Both the position numbers and the translations under genes were made by a program. Under the pieces are notes generated by a model. That model was not told the origin of the DNA and searched no databases. It worked only from the letters and a program-made list of their open reading frames with translations. Below, in pieces: positions 11,301-19,081 of a stretch of DNA of 54,695 bases. Position 1 is the first letter of the stretch. The number at the start of each line of letters is the position of its first letter. Origin of the DNA: a virus. The stretch is from the IMG/VR virus record IMGVR_UViG_3300009124_000017, positions 1 to 54,695 of that record; one strand, given 5' to 3'.

Positions 11301-14300
11301 GTAAATCTCTTGTTAGATACGTATCTTACATAGTATAGAGTCTGTGTAGAGATTGTAGAGGAAGTTCCACTTAGTTGTGGTAGTGAAGATCCTTGAATAC
11401 CATTTGCGACTCTAACAAATACTCTCTGGGAAGTCGTGTTTGGAGAAGGAACATCAAAGATGTGTGCAACAGAAGATTCAATCTCAGAAGCACCAACGAC
11501 ATTACACTTGTACTTATGTAGATCATAGTTGTTGTCAAGAACGAACGACTGCAGTTCAATCTGTACATCAGGATCAACAGAGTCAGTCTCTGGAGAATAC
11601 ATGTAGATACCTGCTGCTGCATTCTCAGGTGAGGTTGCAAGCATCAGTTTGTTAGTTGCAGTAGAGTCAAATACACCAGGATATTCTGCAGCGGTTACTG
11701 CAGTAATCTCAATCTCAAGATCTGCAGCACCCTGACCACCAATCTGTGCGTCAGAAATAACAACAATGTCTCCCTGTTGATATCTTGAACCACCATTTGC
11801 AATCGCATCAAGACTTAATGCAGTAGAACCAAGTTCGATAGAACCATCAGCATTAACAGTAATGTTAAAGCGTAAACCAGTTCCAGATGCTAATGCGGTT
11901 CCATCGGTGTCAATCTTAGGTTGTGCAACCAGTGAACGGTAAACACCAGCAGCACCTGCTCTGGTTGGATTAGAAGCAGTAAGACTTGTTCCTGCTGCTT
12001 CAGTTACAGTAATTACTTGATTAGATAGTGCAAAGTTTTCTGGATAGAGATTTCTACCAGGAGCAATAACATAATACTTGGTATTAGTATTAAATCCATT
12101 TGGAAGTCTGATAACTCTCTTATCTGGATTTTGTCCTGCAACTGGTTTTGGAACCAATCTTACAGGAGTTCCAGTCTCAAGATCGTGTGGGTTAGGATTA
12201 CCACCAACATTTCCAGTAGCAAGAGTGAATAGAGTTGCTCTGGAAGCAAGACCACTGAGATCAGAAGTAGGATCAACTCTGGTTACAGTAGAGAACGATG
12301 GTAAAGTCTTAGTGCCAGGAGCAGTACCATTAATAGCACCTGTAATAATAGCAGTCAGTGTAGTGATTGCTGTTGCAATATCTGCACAAGGAGGAGTTAC
12401 CAGAGCACCATTTGCATCATACTCAGGAGCAACATTAGTATCAATAGTTTGTGTTAGTCCATGATCTCCTTGAATAGCAATTGTCTGTTGACGCATTGCT
12501 TCAATTGCTAAGTCTCTTGCAATGTTAAATGCAGCAATTGATTCTGCCTCTTCACCTGCAACATGAGCACCAGTTAAATACAGAGTTGCTGCATCAAATA
12601 CCTGATTGTTGCCGCCAAACTTGATGTTATAAGCAATCGCAGCAAGAGTATTCTCAATGTCGTCTACACAGGCATCCTGAATAGTCTCACCAGTCGATGC
12701 TAACAGACCTTGACCCAGTTTAGTGCCAGCATATGCAGGGTCGTTAGCGACTCTGTAAACTGCTTCTGCAGCAATAAAACGCTTGTTAGCAATAATAGCA
12801 TTATACGCATCAGCTTCTCTACCACCAAGAATGGTATAACCTTCATTCAGAATCAGGAAGATTTGTTCAAAGTATCCAGCAATAGTTGTAGCAATATTCT
12901 GACACTCAGGAAGAGGATTACCAAACTCATCAAGTTGGGAATCTTGAGTAATTGTATCGTCGGTAGAAACTAAGATAGATGTCCAACCACCACTTGCTTC
13001 CATCTCAAAATAGAGATAAGCAGATGAATTTGATCCAATTGCTGGTTGTGTAGGACCACTGCTCAGTTTAGCACCAGCAACACCAAGTTCAATCTGAGTG
13101 TCGCTAATAATCTGCTTAACGAATACATTATTAGTAGGAATGTTTGTACCAATTGGAGTAGCACCTGCATTCAGTTTGCCATTGGTAAAGTCAGCGAGAG
13201 CATACTCTCTAACAGTCATGCCAACCAAAATACCTTCGGTTGAAGGAACTGTAACGATAGCAGAGTTTTCTACAATTTCTGCATCTCGTACAAGATAATC
13301 AAAGTTACGCATTGCTGCAATCATGATGTTCTTGACATAATCAAGAGCATCAATTGTCTCATTTAGTTCACCAGAGACATATGCAACATTGCCACCAATA
13401 AAGTAACCTTCTGCTGCCTGAATAGAGTTGATGTTACCACCAAGTCTCAAGTCATTGACAACAGCATCAACGAAGTATCCAATGTCTCTTTCGCACTTAC
13501 TGATGTTAATAGTTTCTTTGAGAGCAAGTGCTGGATACTTCTGGAGAATATACTGATATGCTTCAGATTGAATAAACTCTTTGTTTGCTTCAATCAAGTT
13601 AGCAGAGTCTTGGGCATAGTTATCAACATTAGCACTGGATGGTGTCAGTGTTTCAATGCCAACATTCCAAGACTTAAATCCATTTGGAGATAGCAGTGAA
13701 CTAAACTCGTTAGGACCAGTTGGTTCTGCAGGATATCTGTCAAGTGTTACATAAAGTCTTTCTTGACTTCTTGCACCAATTCTATAACCATTGATAGAAG
13801 TAGCGGGTCTGTTTTCTGGATCGTCTAAGTTATCTCCAGCAAGATAAACTTTAGTGTGATTTGATCTGGAGTTAGAACCATCAACATCTAAAGTATACCA
13901 CTGATTGATAGCAATGTTGTTCTCATTGATAGTCTCGGGAGGAACAATGTCAGTGATGTATCCACCTTTGTCCTGGTTAAAGGAGAATCCTTTGAAACCA
14001 ACAGAGTGTAGAGATGTGTTACCGAAGTTAGAGTTAGAGTTGGTGATCGACATGTCACCACCTGACTCCATCAGGAAGTGATCGAAGAAACCAACAGCGA
14101 AGACCGAGACGCACTGGATAAAGGAGTCATCAGAAGCACGGATGTGGAAGTTTCTCCAGTCATCTTTCCAGTATGCATCACCCTTGGTGTGGTAAGGGAT
14201 CGTAGCAAATGCATCAGTGAGTGATGCTTGGTTCCAGGTATTGGTAAGTCTGTCGTAACGGATGAATGCACGATCGTCTTTCTGTAGAGAAACACCCGTG

Positions 14301-17300
14301 TACTGAGCAACAACCATGGATTTGAATCCAGTTGCCTTGGATCCATCCGCCCACATACCGCACTGACCCCAGGTAGAGCGGATTGAGCAGTTGAAAACAT
14401 ACGGAGATGCGGACTCAACAGAGTCAATTTCCGCAAGAACTACCGCATTTGTGGAGACTCCACCAACTTCACCAGACAGATATGTCTGTCCAGTAACAAG
14501 TCCAAGTCCTGCTGCGGTATTGAATACCTCATACTTGAAGACTTTTGGATTATCTTGATCAATTTCCGTAACTTTCCACGTACCATTGATCTCATCAGAC
14601 AGTCCAGAATTGATAATTGCTACATACTGACTCTCGAAATAACCATGATCGATCTTTGTGGTAACAGTGATCTTGGTATATCCAAATGATGCGGTAAAGT
14701 TGATTGCTCCACTTCCGCTAATTGCTTGAGACAGAGTAACTGTAGTTCCAGCAATAGACTCAATTCTGGTATTTGGAGGAACAACTGCATTTACATCAGT
14801 TGATGTGATTTCATAACCAACTTCAAGTTCCGAAGCATTAATTACATTACTCAATACAGTTGAGTTGCTTGCATTACCAACGAAAGTAGTGGAATCATCT
14901 ACCTTCATGCTTTCAATGGTTCTGCTATCAGACAGAGGACCAACAATTCTGTTTTCCTGTACCAGTGCTTCCAGTCCACCCTCATCAATATCAGTTTGGA
15001 ACTGCTGGAATGCTTTGCCTACCTTATCATAGTAGTTATCAAGATCTGATTTGTCTGCATACTCCATGATGCAGATCTTGTGGTGAGAATATTCAGGAAT
15101 TGCAAGATCTGTCGAACCTTTCTTGAAGTAAACTTTACCTACACCAGCAGATGCATCATACAGAGGAGATTGTGCAGAGAGGTCACCATCTTTGATGGTA
15201 AACTGCCATAGATAACAACCACCAGTTAGATTAAAGATAGATGTTCTTGCCTGTGTAGTATCAGCAGGATCGGGAACATACAGAGGACGAACAACAGTTC
15301 TTCTGAGGTCGTAACCAATAAGTGAACAACCTCTGGGAACAATACAACCACCAGTTGCAGCGTTAAACTTGTAGAGAACGTTATCAGGGTTTGCAAGATC
15401 AACAATAGAGTTGTCCTGCCACTCTTCCAGTGCTCTGTTATAGTTAAAGGAAGGAAGAACACCTGTAACTTTGATGTCTGCTAAGTTATCAAGGTTTCCA
15501 ACTTCGATAACATCAGTTAAAATCTTAACGAGAGTATCGATAGTTGCCTGAACGTCTTGACAGGTAGCAATATTACCAGATCCAGCATAAGGAATGACTG
15601 CAGTATTTGCACCTGCATATGCAGGACCTTCGGAAATAGTCAGATCCTTAGCAAACAGAGTATTAGTAACTGCTGCTTTTGCCCAAGTTCCAATTGCTTT
15701 GAATGCAGTTACAGATTCTGCTTCTTCGCCAAGCAAACCATTGCTGATTGGGTTACCGAAGCGATCAAAGTATGCCTTAGCATTAGTGATGGTATTTGCG
15801 TTGCCTTCTGTACCAAGGTCATCAACCAGACCATCAACAATGTAACCAGCATCACGCTTACACTTAACTTCACCTGCAGGGATCAAGTCAGATGTAGTCT
15901 CGTCAGGAAGATTACCAAGATTCTCATCAGAAACAACTGTCGTGATGATGCTACCAAGGTTTGCAATCAGTGTCTGAACGTCAGCACATGCAGCAGGGTT
16001 TCCAGAAGGTAGATTCTCTTGTGGATTTGTGGTGCCATAAACTGCATCACCCTCAGTTAGAGTCAGATCTTTGTAGGTAAACAGTTGATTGGTAACTGCC
16101 ATCTGCATCTTAGCAACTGCTTCGTTGAATGCAGTGATAGACTCAGCAGTTTCACCCTGAAGACCATTAACTACCCAGTTATTACCAGTAGAGTCAAAGT
16201 AGTTTTGTGCCAGTTTTCTGGTGTAAACGTTGCCACCAGCAGCATGAACATCAAGTGCCAGTGCATCAATGAATAGTCCTGTGTCACGCTTGCACTTTGC
16301 TTCGCCATCAGGAATGATGTCAGAAACAACTTCAGCAGGAAGAACATCACTCAAAAGGAAGTTGCCATTGTTTGCAGCAAGATCTGCATCATTCATTACA
16401 ACAGGAACAATTGCATATAGATTGTCCATGTATGTCTGGACATCAGAACATGCATTTTCATCTGTGTTAGTAACAGTTCCAGTGCCATCATTGTAAGTAG
16501 GATCACCAGCAGTTACAGTGAGATCCTGATACTCGCTACCAGGAGCAGAAGTAGAAGTATATCTGTTAGTGATTGCTTCTTTCATCAGGTCAAGTGCATG
16601 ACCAAATGCAAATAGAGATGAATTCTCTTCACCACGAAGACCAGCATCTACCCAGTCAGTTCCTGCTTCGTTAAAATAGTTTTGTACAAACTTTCTGGTG
16701 TACTTATTACCACCGCCTTGATGAACATCAAGAGAAATAGCATCAATTAAGAAACCGATGTCACGAACACACTTAGTAGCATAGTTATCAGGAAGTGGAT
16801 TTGGTGGAACCAAACCATTCATGTAATCAAATGCATCCTGAGCAATTAGATCTCTGTTTCTTTGAATTAAACGATATGCATCTTTGTAACGTGACCACTC
16901 ACCAGTCTGTGCATCCTGAGGATAATAGAAGTCAGGATGATCAACAGAGATTTTTGCAACTGCTCTGTCAATGATCTCTTCTCTATTCTTCTGAATTAGT
17001 CTGTAAGAATCCTTGTAGCGAGACCACTCGCCAGTTTGAGGATCACCAGGATAGTAGAAATCAGGATGATCAACGGCAACTTGTGCTACTGCACGGTCAA
17101 TAACCTCCTGACGGTTTGCACGTAGAAGATTAGACGCATCAAAATAACGCTGCTCAACATCAACTTCTGTTACCAGACCAGGACGGTTGTCAATATAGTG
17201 GTTACCAGGCATCAGCATGATGCTGAACTGGTCGAATCTATCGTTGTTTGCACCAGGCAGATACGAATATCTGGAAACTTCAATAAATGCCCTTTGGATT

Positions 17301-17431
17301 GTCTTGAATGGACGTAGAGGTGAGTTACCTCTATTGTCTAATTCATCGGTAGCATTAAAGTCGTCTGGTGATACGTAGAGGTACTTTCCAGTCTTACTTG
17401 AATACAGGTTATCAAGTCTTGTTAAAGGCAT
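5348..17431 (-). CDS. Giant 4027-residue virion/fibre protein
   Basis: A single uninterrupted frame of 12 kb. The N-terminal ~70 residues (VSPDDFNATDE, then RPFKTIQRAFIEVSRYSYLPG) match a beta-helix-type opening common in cyanophage structural proteins. A tandem pair of ~45-residue repeats (DHPDFYYP, TGEWSRYKD, RLIQ) follows, then five copies of a ~130-residue Cys-bracketed helical module. The middle contains long beta-rich stretches. The last ~1200 residues are tail-fibre-like, with repeated beta-hairpins of the type GN(L/I)T(V)NG and a terminal domain ending GWYLIEV. It is first in the fibre operon, 36 bases below a late promoter. No catalytic motif was recognised. A giant baseplate-attached fibre or side fibre is the likeliest role; a T4 gene number cannot be assigned. 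Confidence 0.85.
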   Translation of the reverse strand: MPLTRLDNLYSSKTGKYLYVSPDDFNATDELDNRGNSPLRPFKTIQRAFIEVSRYSYLPGANNDRFDQFSIMLMPGNHYIDNRPGLVTEVDVEQRYFDASNLLRANRQEVIDRAVAQVAVDHPDFYYPGDPQTGEWSRYKDSYRLIQKNREEIIDRAVAKISVDHPDFYYPQDAQTGEWSRYKDAYRLIQRNRDLIAQDAFDYMNGLVPPNPLPDNYATKCVRDIGFLIDAISLDVHQGGGNKYTRKFVQNYFNEAGTDWVDAGLRGEENSSLFAFGHALDLMKEAITNRYTSTSAPGSEYQDLTVTAGDPTYNDGTGTVTNTDENACSDVQTYMDNLYAIVPVVMNDADLAANNGNFLLSDVLPAEVVSDIIPDGEAKCKRDTGLFIDALALDVHAAGGNVYTRKLAQNYFDSTGNNWVVNGLQGETAESITAFNEAVAKMQMAVTNQLFTYKDLTLTEGDAVYGTTNPQENLPSGNPAACADVQTLIANLGSIITTVVSDENLGNLPDETTSDLIPAGEVKCKRDAGYIVDGLVDDLGTEGNANTITNAKAYFDRFGNPISNGLLGEEAESVTAFKAIGTWAKAAVTNTLFAKDLTISEGPAYAGANTAVIPYAGSGNIATCQDVQATIDTLVKILTDVIEVGNLDNLADIKVTGVLPSFNYNRALEEWQDNSIVDLANPDNVLYKFNAATGGCIVPRGCSLIGYDLRRTVVRPLYVPDPADTTQARTSIFNLTGGCYLWQFTIKDGDLSAQSPLYDASAGVGKVYFKKGSTDLAIPEYSHHKICIMEYADKSDLDNYYDKVGKAFQQFQTDIDEGGLEALVQENRIVGPLSDSRTIESMKVDDSTTFVGNASNSTVLSNVINASELEVGYEITSTDVNAVVPPNTRIESIAGTTVTLSQAISGSGAINFTASFGYTKITVTTKIDHGYFESQYVAIINSGLSDEINGTWKVTEIDQDNPKVFKYEVFNTAAGLGLVTGQTYLSGEVGGVSTNAVVLAEIDSVESASPYVFNCSIRSTWGQCGMWADGSKATGFKSMVVAQYTGVSLQKDDRAFIRYDRLTNTWNQASLTDAFATIPYHTKGDAYWKDDWRNFHIRASDDSFIQCVSVFAVGFFDHFLMESGGDMSITNSNSNFGNTSLHSVGFKGFSFNQDKGGYITDIVPPETINENNIAINQWYTLDVDGSNSRSNHTKVYLAGDNLDDPENRPATSINGYRIGARSQERLYVTLDRYPAEPTGPNEFSSLLSPNGFKSWNVGIETLTPSSANVDNYAQDSANLIEANKEFIQSEAYQYILQKYPALALKETINISKCERDIGYFVDAVVNDLRLGGNINSIQAAEGYFIGGNVAYVSGELNETIDALDYVKNIMIAAMRNFDYLVRDAEIVENSAIVTVPSTEGILVGMTVREYALADFTNGKLNAGATPIGTNIPTNNVFVKQIISDTQIELGVAGAKLSSGPTQPAIGSNSSAYLYFEMEASGGWTSILVSTDDTITQDSQLDEFGNPLPECQNIATTIAGYFEQIFLILNEGYTILGGREADAYNAIIANKRFIAAEAVYRVANDPAYAGTKLGQGLLASTGETIQDACVDDIENTLAAIAYNIKFGGNNQVFDAATLYLTGAHVAGEEAESIAAFNIARDLAIEAMRQQTIAIQGDHGLTQTIDTNVAPEYDANGALVTPPCADIATAITTLTAIITGAINGTAPGTKTLPSFSTVTRVDPTSDLSGLASRATLFTLATGNVGGNPNPHDLETGTPVRLVPKPVAGQNPDKRVIRLPNGFNTNTKYYVIAPGRNLYPENFALSNQVITVTEAAGTSLTASNPTRAGAAGVYRSLVAQPKIDTDGTALASGTGLRFNITVNADGSIELGSTALSLDAIANGGSRYQQGDIVVISDAQIGGQGAADLEIEITAVTAAEYPGVFDSTATNKLMLATSPENAAAGIYMYSPETDSVDPDVQIELQSFVLDNNYDLHKYKCNVVGASEIESSVAHIFDVPSPNTTSQRVFVRVANGIQGSSLPQLSGTSSTISTQTLYYVRYVSNKRFTLHTTAADAESGDRALTFVSGTGVNFFVFADKRESPIRFDPEFTSDVNTTGLWYVNVEDESTVGSTGYNRYSILSRFHGGAEEADDYQTKTDPTLDTRYLRIEDGREKEDRVYRMRYVIPNYLETVRDPLNGFVLKTRTDDKRRLVPQRLLLRPIQGNPNTVASFYNPAGAGEQIGLTKSELIADQIRTIDPSVVDLLPEQQNLYDPYVSPKVLEFDSKIAGTIQSARKIIPPGESEEFLEVTLFDHTIVNQSVKNEIFTLVSVSNIQGGNFTANSTQSVPANRITWEVIEGSNKSSGSAYIQAVLDDITNSVKTLVLKNVEGIIEWNSNSTVQFKQSFPPAGNATTTDGGGNTIVLAEGDIIGRLVATPNSFGDPDIGLGLDGGKDKSLRENYLYRVEGANVYTAGYGDTITDDAGNGYYIADIDDQGDFDDTFYIFDIDTLQERIPNQQDGIYYLTCIRGNISPFPTGSGVGENFRNFKFSQPISQLYPINYKNDPLWFQYDGLTGTRDTSVLDVPQTYSAADNYVHGLVTVNDAKGSETKEGIEDIIKTSALNYFTYTNNTTDSNGDIIDNRIRAQEGNATSGSEDRLIPISGDSQFPTERKLYLELRRPSIARSGNHTFEYLGFGPGNYSTGFPLRQEVVLTDKQDFYAQAKREDGGIVFYTGLNSNGDLYIGNKKVNAITGEETFLESAELLDSEDEDEDIGSLVTTFDSPVTFNNTITVAGKATLNGPVEINVEPAEGDALRVQSKIETGDDQTLFRGSWRNVVDGDIVIAENRIKSAVFILNARPKLGGEAGQSYSFRTNYLAGEPSNIVPWQPTGQQYYTSQEVEYGAGNAPQPGDILFKGSSVNRSGSLGWIYSNQYNSIESQVFNITTDGSLNLTVNWIATVTNSSAGVGVNTKIRVVNFSNPVVNGTWNVRADGFDPNGTSFQFTIANALTTGITYSWADEGTGADIFASASNWKEVGVLGAEAIRTITDVRGDLRLGINTIARSNHAAVLTGNVDEFTDPRANLDVVGTAFISGKTLATYNASGDLTDNRYDDHDLNSDQREALTGTNLANQGFIPQDNALLVGGDSNDLEREATLRVSTSDVTTPVTSTYVNGGRLGINTTLGLTAEKELDRNFVVIGDGRITGNFLISDDISVDGGDINTTAGTFNFINDNATILNMFGDGQLINIANNTANDQTISIGGSTQNQVLRIGANAGTTLFSVHPQATNATVDIASVNDAATNACEVAIGGAYENTNSSTLLGTRQTIVAGTLEIGYNIAAGTGTARLFSQTKIARLFDDDRTTEVNAFLSANNLNLASLGGSTTIRNALNVQASLRADSNIILNGGTSAGIIEIVRGRFSTTPILHNTGSLDTPNIDFYKYNTTGRVIDTKGVAPWGGNADLQGGGQISGFDNVNTSDPSGLRVSGNYNFVFPTGGSGAGAAFDVNVAFDGTVTLTIVSTGTGYNDNELLTILDSSVGGGGAPNITLQINGVNDPGDVYILPISTPDATDFDIGDLLLLDRGNAASPDSVTVQGGGSITGLRDQAKSEIVRVVGLTNLTNPEDSDGFRIAVRRAQEGTGDPSTGEGWTDHPDGCIIAKLNKQAAASFITGVDGNNDDVLDEPRTGFGAGTTNVRMGVAEFGGVLTTQDFLRLSQSEFVGIADIISADVQVLQVNDGGDPAVVQFQVDSTTGDTILSGDLGVGQGYNKLTVDGSNGNTNIAGTLTVENTITLNGSTVTNTEFFKITNGGSDTVPLRTTFQIDSATGNLTMNGGNINIFGTDGTTPRLTFNNASGDFTTYGSFSALGDGTSTFGGPVEITGDLEVNGGDLVVNSGGTEVFAVDDDGSVNIAGITNYFSPTGGRKWEYSAESVINAEANVNYFLNVSGNTIVKLPTSAQMGDMIRIIDIGGTLTYNQSLVVRAPSLVSVQGTTSNTGGAMLGGVPTSQYTSTHSGGELVVQTPNAAFALVYAGTSTADGNPGAPASKAGWYLIEV

Positions 17432-17466
17432 AATTACCCAAGCCCAGTTGTCGTTTTCCTAAAGTT

Positions 17467-17474
17467 TATTTATA
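17467..17474 (-). promoter_or_regulatory. T4-type late promoter box TATAAATA
   Basis: On the minus strand the sequence reads CGTATAAATAAAC, an exact T4 late -10 box, with the giant protein's ATG 36 bases downstream (17431). T4-like phages use this octamer with gp55 sigma and the gp33 co-activator, and a gp33-like gene lies at 39071-39292. Confidence 0.75.
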
Positions 17475-17494
17475 CGGCAGACGACGTTGTTAAA

Positions 17495-18091
17495 TCACAT
17501 TACTCGATGTTCAAGTCTTGCTGTTTGACCAAAACAGTTCCAAATAATGTGTTTTTGTCCAGATTTAACATCTGTGGATTTGTGAATAAAATATGGTCCA
17601 CATGGGAACATTAAAATACTACCTTTTTTAGGTTGAACTTTAAGTCTATCACTTAAAAATAATGTATTTCCACCATCAAAATTATCATTCAAATACAGTA
17701 TAAAAGATACTTTTAACTCCAGATCTGTATGTGATTTGTCTACATGCCAAACATAGTTGTCTTTAATATCATAAAAACGATATACAAAATTAGAGAGAAC
17801 GTCATATTCTCTCATAAGACAGTATCCTGCTAAAGGACAATCTACAAGATATTTGTTAAGGAACTCGTATCCAATTTTAAAGCACATATCTTCAATGTAC
17901 TTTATTTCTGGTTCATTGCGAAACATCGCAAAATAATGTGCGTCGTTTTTACGACGATCGTTTCTCTCATTTTGAATGAGATTACGACCTTTCATTTGTT
18001 TTGAACATACGTTAAAAATTTCGTCAACTGTTTCATCAGTTACTGCATTTTCGTATTCGTAAATCCACTGTGTGTGTTTGATTAAATTCAT
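17495..18091 (-). CDS. 2-oxoglutarate/Fe(II)-dependent oxygenase-like protein
   Basis: A 198-residue protein of the 2OG-Fe(II) oxygenase superfamily. The iron triad is visible as H116-x-D118 (WHVD) and H170 (FIHKST). The NFDGGNTLFL strand lies between them, and a basic residue about ten positions after the distal His is the likely 2OG anchor. Such proteins are common auxiliary or modification genes in T4-like cyanophages, but the substrate is unknown. The ATG sits almost directly on the 3' end of the tRNA-Leu gene (discriminator base at 18093) with no Shine-Dalgarno in between. The mRNA freed by tRNA 3' processing may therefore be essentially leaderless. Confidence 0.8.
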   Translation of the reverse strand: MNLIKHTQWIYEYENAVTDETVDEIFNVCSKQMKGRNLIQNERNDRRKNDAHYFAMFRNEPEIKYIEDMCFKIGYEFLNKYLVDCPLAGYCLMREYDVLSNFVYRFYDIKDNYVWHVDKSHTDLELKVSFILYLNDNFDGGNTLFLSDRLKVQPKKGSILMFPCGPYFIHKSTDVKSGQKHIIWNCFGQTARLEHRVM

Positions 18092-18092
18092 A

Positions 18093-18174
18093 TGTCGCTG
18101 AGAGGACTTGAACCTCCACGAATTACTTCACTGGAACCTAAACCCAGCGCGTCTACCAATTCCGCCACAACGAC
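18093..18174 (-). tRNA. tRNA-Leu(UAG)
   Basis: The minus-strand cloverleaf has acceptor GTCGTTG/CAGCGAC, a D-arm beginning GGCGGAATTGGTAGAC, anticodon stem CTGGG/TCCAG with loop TTTAGGT (anticodon TAG, codon CUA), a short variable arm, and T-loop TTCAAGT. CCA is not encoded. Confidence 0.93.
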
Positions 18175-18177
18175 GAA

Positions 18178-18250
18178 CTCCTCCACCTGGGCTCGAACCA
18201 GGGACATTCTGATTAACAGTCAGACGCTCTACCGACTGAGCTATAGAGGA
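18178..18250 (-). tRNA. tRNA-Asn(GUU)
   Basis: The minus-strand cloverleaf has acceptor TCCTCTA/TGGAGGA with discriminator G, anticodon stem TCTGA/TCAGA around CTGTTAA (anticodon GTT), and T-loop TTCGAGC. CCA is not encoded. It is three bases from tRNA-Leu(UAG), so the two are co-transcribed. Confidence 0.94.
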
Positions 18251-18254
18251 ATGA

Positions 18255-18764
18255 TTAATGTCCCCAAATTTGAATCGTAAAACGACATTCGGGAACATTA
18301 AATGATACTGGAGTTACCATATGGTCTTCATGATTATCATTGACTACCATAGTGTTTTTTTGAGGAACAAAGGCATTCATGTTGCCTGTGTTTTTTTGTT
18401 CTTCAGTTTGATAAAGAAAAATTCCTCCTCCATTGATATACCATTTTTCGTTTAGGTATATTGTAGCACCAAATTTCTTTCCTTGGTCATTATGCCATGC
18501 AATTGCTGACATAGGTTGCCAAACATAAAACTGAACAACAGTTTTATCGAATGGAGGAACATTGTGCTTTACTTCATCTAAAATACGAGTTTTTAGATTT
18601 TCAGGTATCAAAGTAGAAATACAACTACCTTGGATACCTTGATTTAAAGGAGGTGTCCAAGTCAAACTACTTGAAGACCATACTTGATATGGTATTAATT
18701 GTTTGATAGTGCTTAAGCACTCTTGATATAAATTATCACTTAGAACATTATTAATGATTTTCAC
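18255..18764 (-). CDS. 2-oxoglutarate/Fe(II) oxygenase-like protein
   Basis: A 169-residue protein starting at a GTG (18764; MKIINNVLSDNLYQ). A strong Shine-Dalgarno AGGAGG sits five bases upstream of the GTG, and the longer frame upstream would run into tRNA-Ala. Iron-binding residues are H91-x-D93 (AWHND) and H145 or H148 (NDNHEDHMV), with R161 as the probable 2OG contact. GATIYLN and GGGIFLY form the expected jelly-roll strands. It resembles small prolyl-hydroxylase-like phage oxygenases; the substrate is unknown. It lies between tRNA-Asn and tRNA-Ala and is only distantly similar to the oxygenase at 17495-18091. Confidence 0.82.
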   Translation of the reverse strand: MKIINNVLSDNLYQECLSTIKQLIPYQVWSSSSLTWTPPLNQGIQGSCISTLIPENLKTRILDEVKHNVPPFDKTVVQFYVWQPMSAIAWHNDQGKKFGATIYLNEKWYINGGGIFLYQTEEQKNTGNMNAFVPQKNTMVVNDNHEDHMVTPVSFNVPECRFTIQIWGH

Positions 18765-18782
18765 ATTAACCTCCTGGTTATG

Positions 18783-18804
18783 TTCGCTATTCGCAAATAG
18801 CGAA
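18783..18804 (-). other. Perfect 9-bp hairpin abutting tRNA-Ala 3' end
   Basis: TTCGCTATT and AATAGCGAA form a perfect 9-bp stem with a 4-base loop. The element starts on the base next to the tRNA-Ala discriminator (18805) and ends 18 bases before the AGGAGG-preceded GTG of the oxygenase. There is no U-run, so a processing or mRNA-stability element is more likely than a terminator. Confidence 0.7.
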
Positions 18805-18877
18805 TGGAGAATAGGAGACTCGAACTCCTGACAGCCTGCTTGCAAAGCAGGTGCTCTACCAACTGAGCTAATTCCCC
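18805..18877 (-). tRNA. tRNA-Ala(UGC)
   Basis: Acceptor GGGGAAT/ATTCTCC with discriminator A, D-arm TAGCTCAGTTGGTAGAGC, anticodon stem CCTGC/GCAGG around TTTGCAA (anticodon TGC), and T-arm CAGGAGTTCGAGTCTCCT. CCA is not encoded. Confidence 0.95.
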
Positions 18878-18880
18878 TGG

Positions 18881-18954
18881 AGCCACAAGTCGGACTTGAA
18901 CCGACGACCTACGGTTTACAAAACCGTTGCTCTATCCAGCTGAGCTATAGTGGC
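18881..18954 (-). tRNA. tRNA-Thr(UGU)
   Basis: Acceptor GCCACTA/TTGTGGC has one T-T mismatch at the sixth pair. The anticodon stem ACGGT/ACCGT surrounds TTTGTAA (anticodon TGT), and the T-arm is TCGGTTCAAGTCCGA. The discriminator is T and CCA is not encoded. It lies three bases from tRNA-Ala. Confidence 0.92.
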
Positions 18955-18960
18955 GAATGC

Positions 18961-19003
18961 TAATGTAGGACTTACAAGGCAGCGTCTGCTGATGCCTACA
19001 TTA
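18961..19003 (-). other. Inter-tRNA stem-loop
   Basis: TAATGTAGG (18961-18969) and CCTACATTA (18995-19003) form a perfect 9-bp stem closing a 25-base loop, which contains a smaller CAGC/GCTG stem. The structure fills almost the whole 53-base gap between tRNA-Thr and tRNA-Asp. It is not a tRNA and has no terminator-type T run. Function unknown; a processing element or small RNA is possible. Confidence 0.55.
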
Positions 19004-19007
19004 ACAA

Positions 19008-19081
19008 CGGGACTGAAGGGACTTGAACCCTCGACTTCCTGCGTGACAGGCAGGCGCTCTAACCGACTGAGCTACAACCCC
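19008..19081 (-). tRNA. tRNA-Asp(GUC)
   Basis: Acceptor GGGGTTG/CAGTCCC with discriminator G, D-arm TAGCTCAGTCGGTTAGAGC, anticodon stem CCTGC/GCAGG around CTGTCAC (anticodon GTC), and T-arm GAGGGTTCAAGTCCCTT. Its 5' ten bases overlap the 3' end of cpeT. CCA is not encoded. Confidence 0.94.

Noticed and set aside
16850-17110. Possible CRISPR-like direct repeats
   Set aside because: The repeats are long, in frame and encode the duplicated D-H-P-D-F-Y-Y-P segment of the giant protein; no short spacers.
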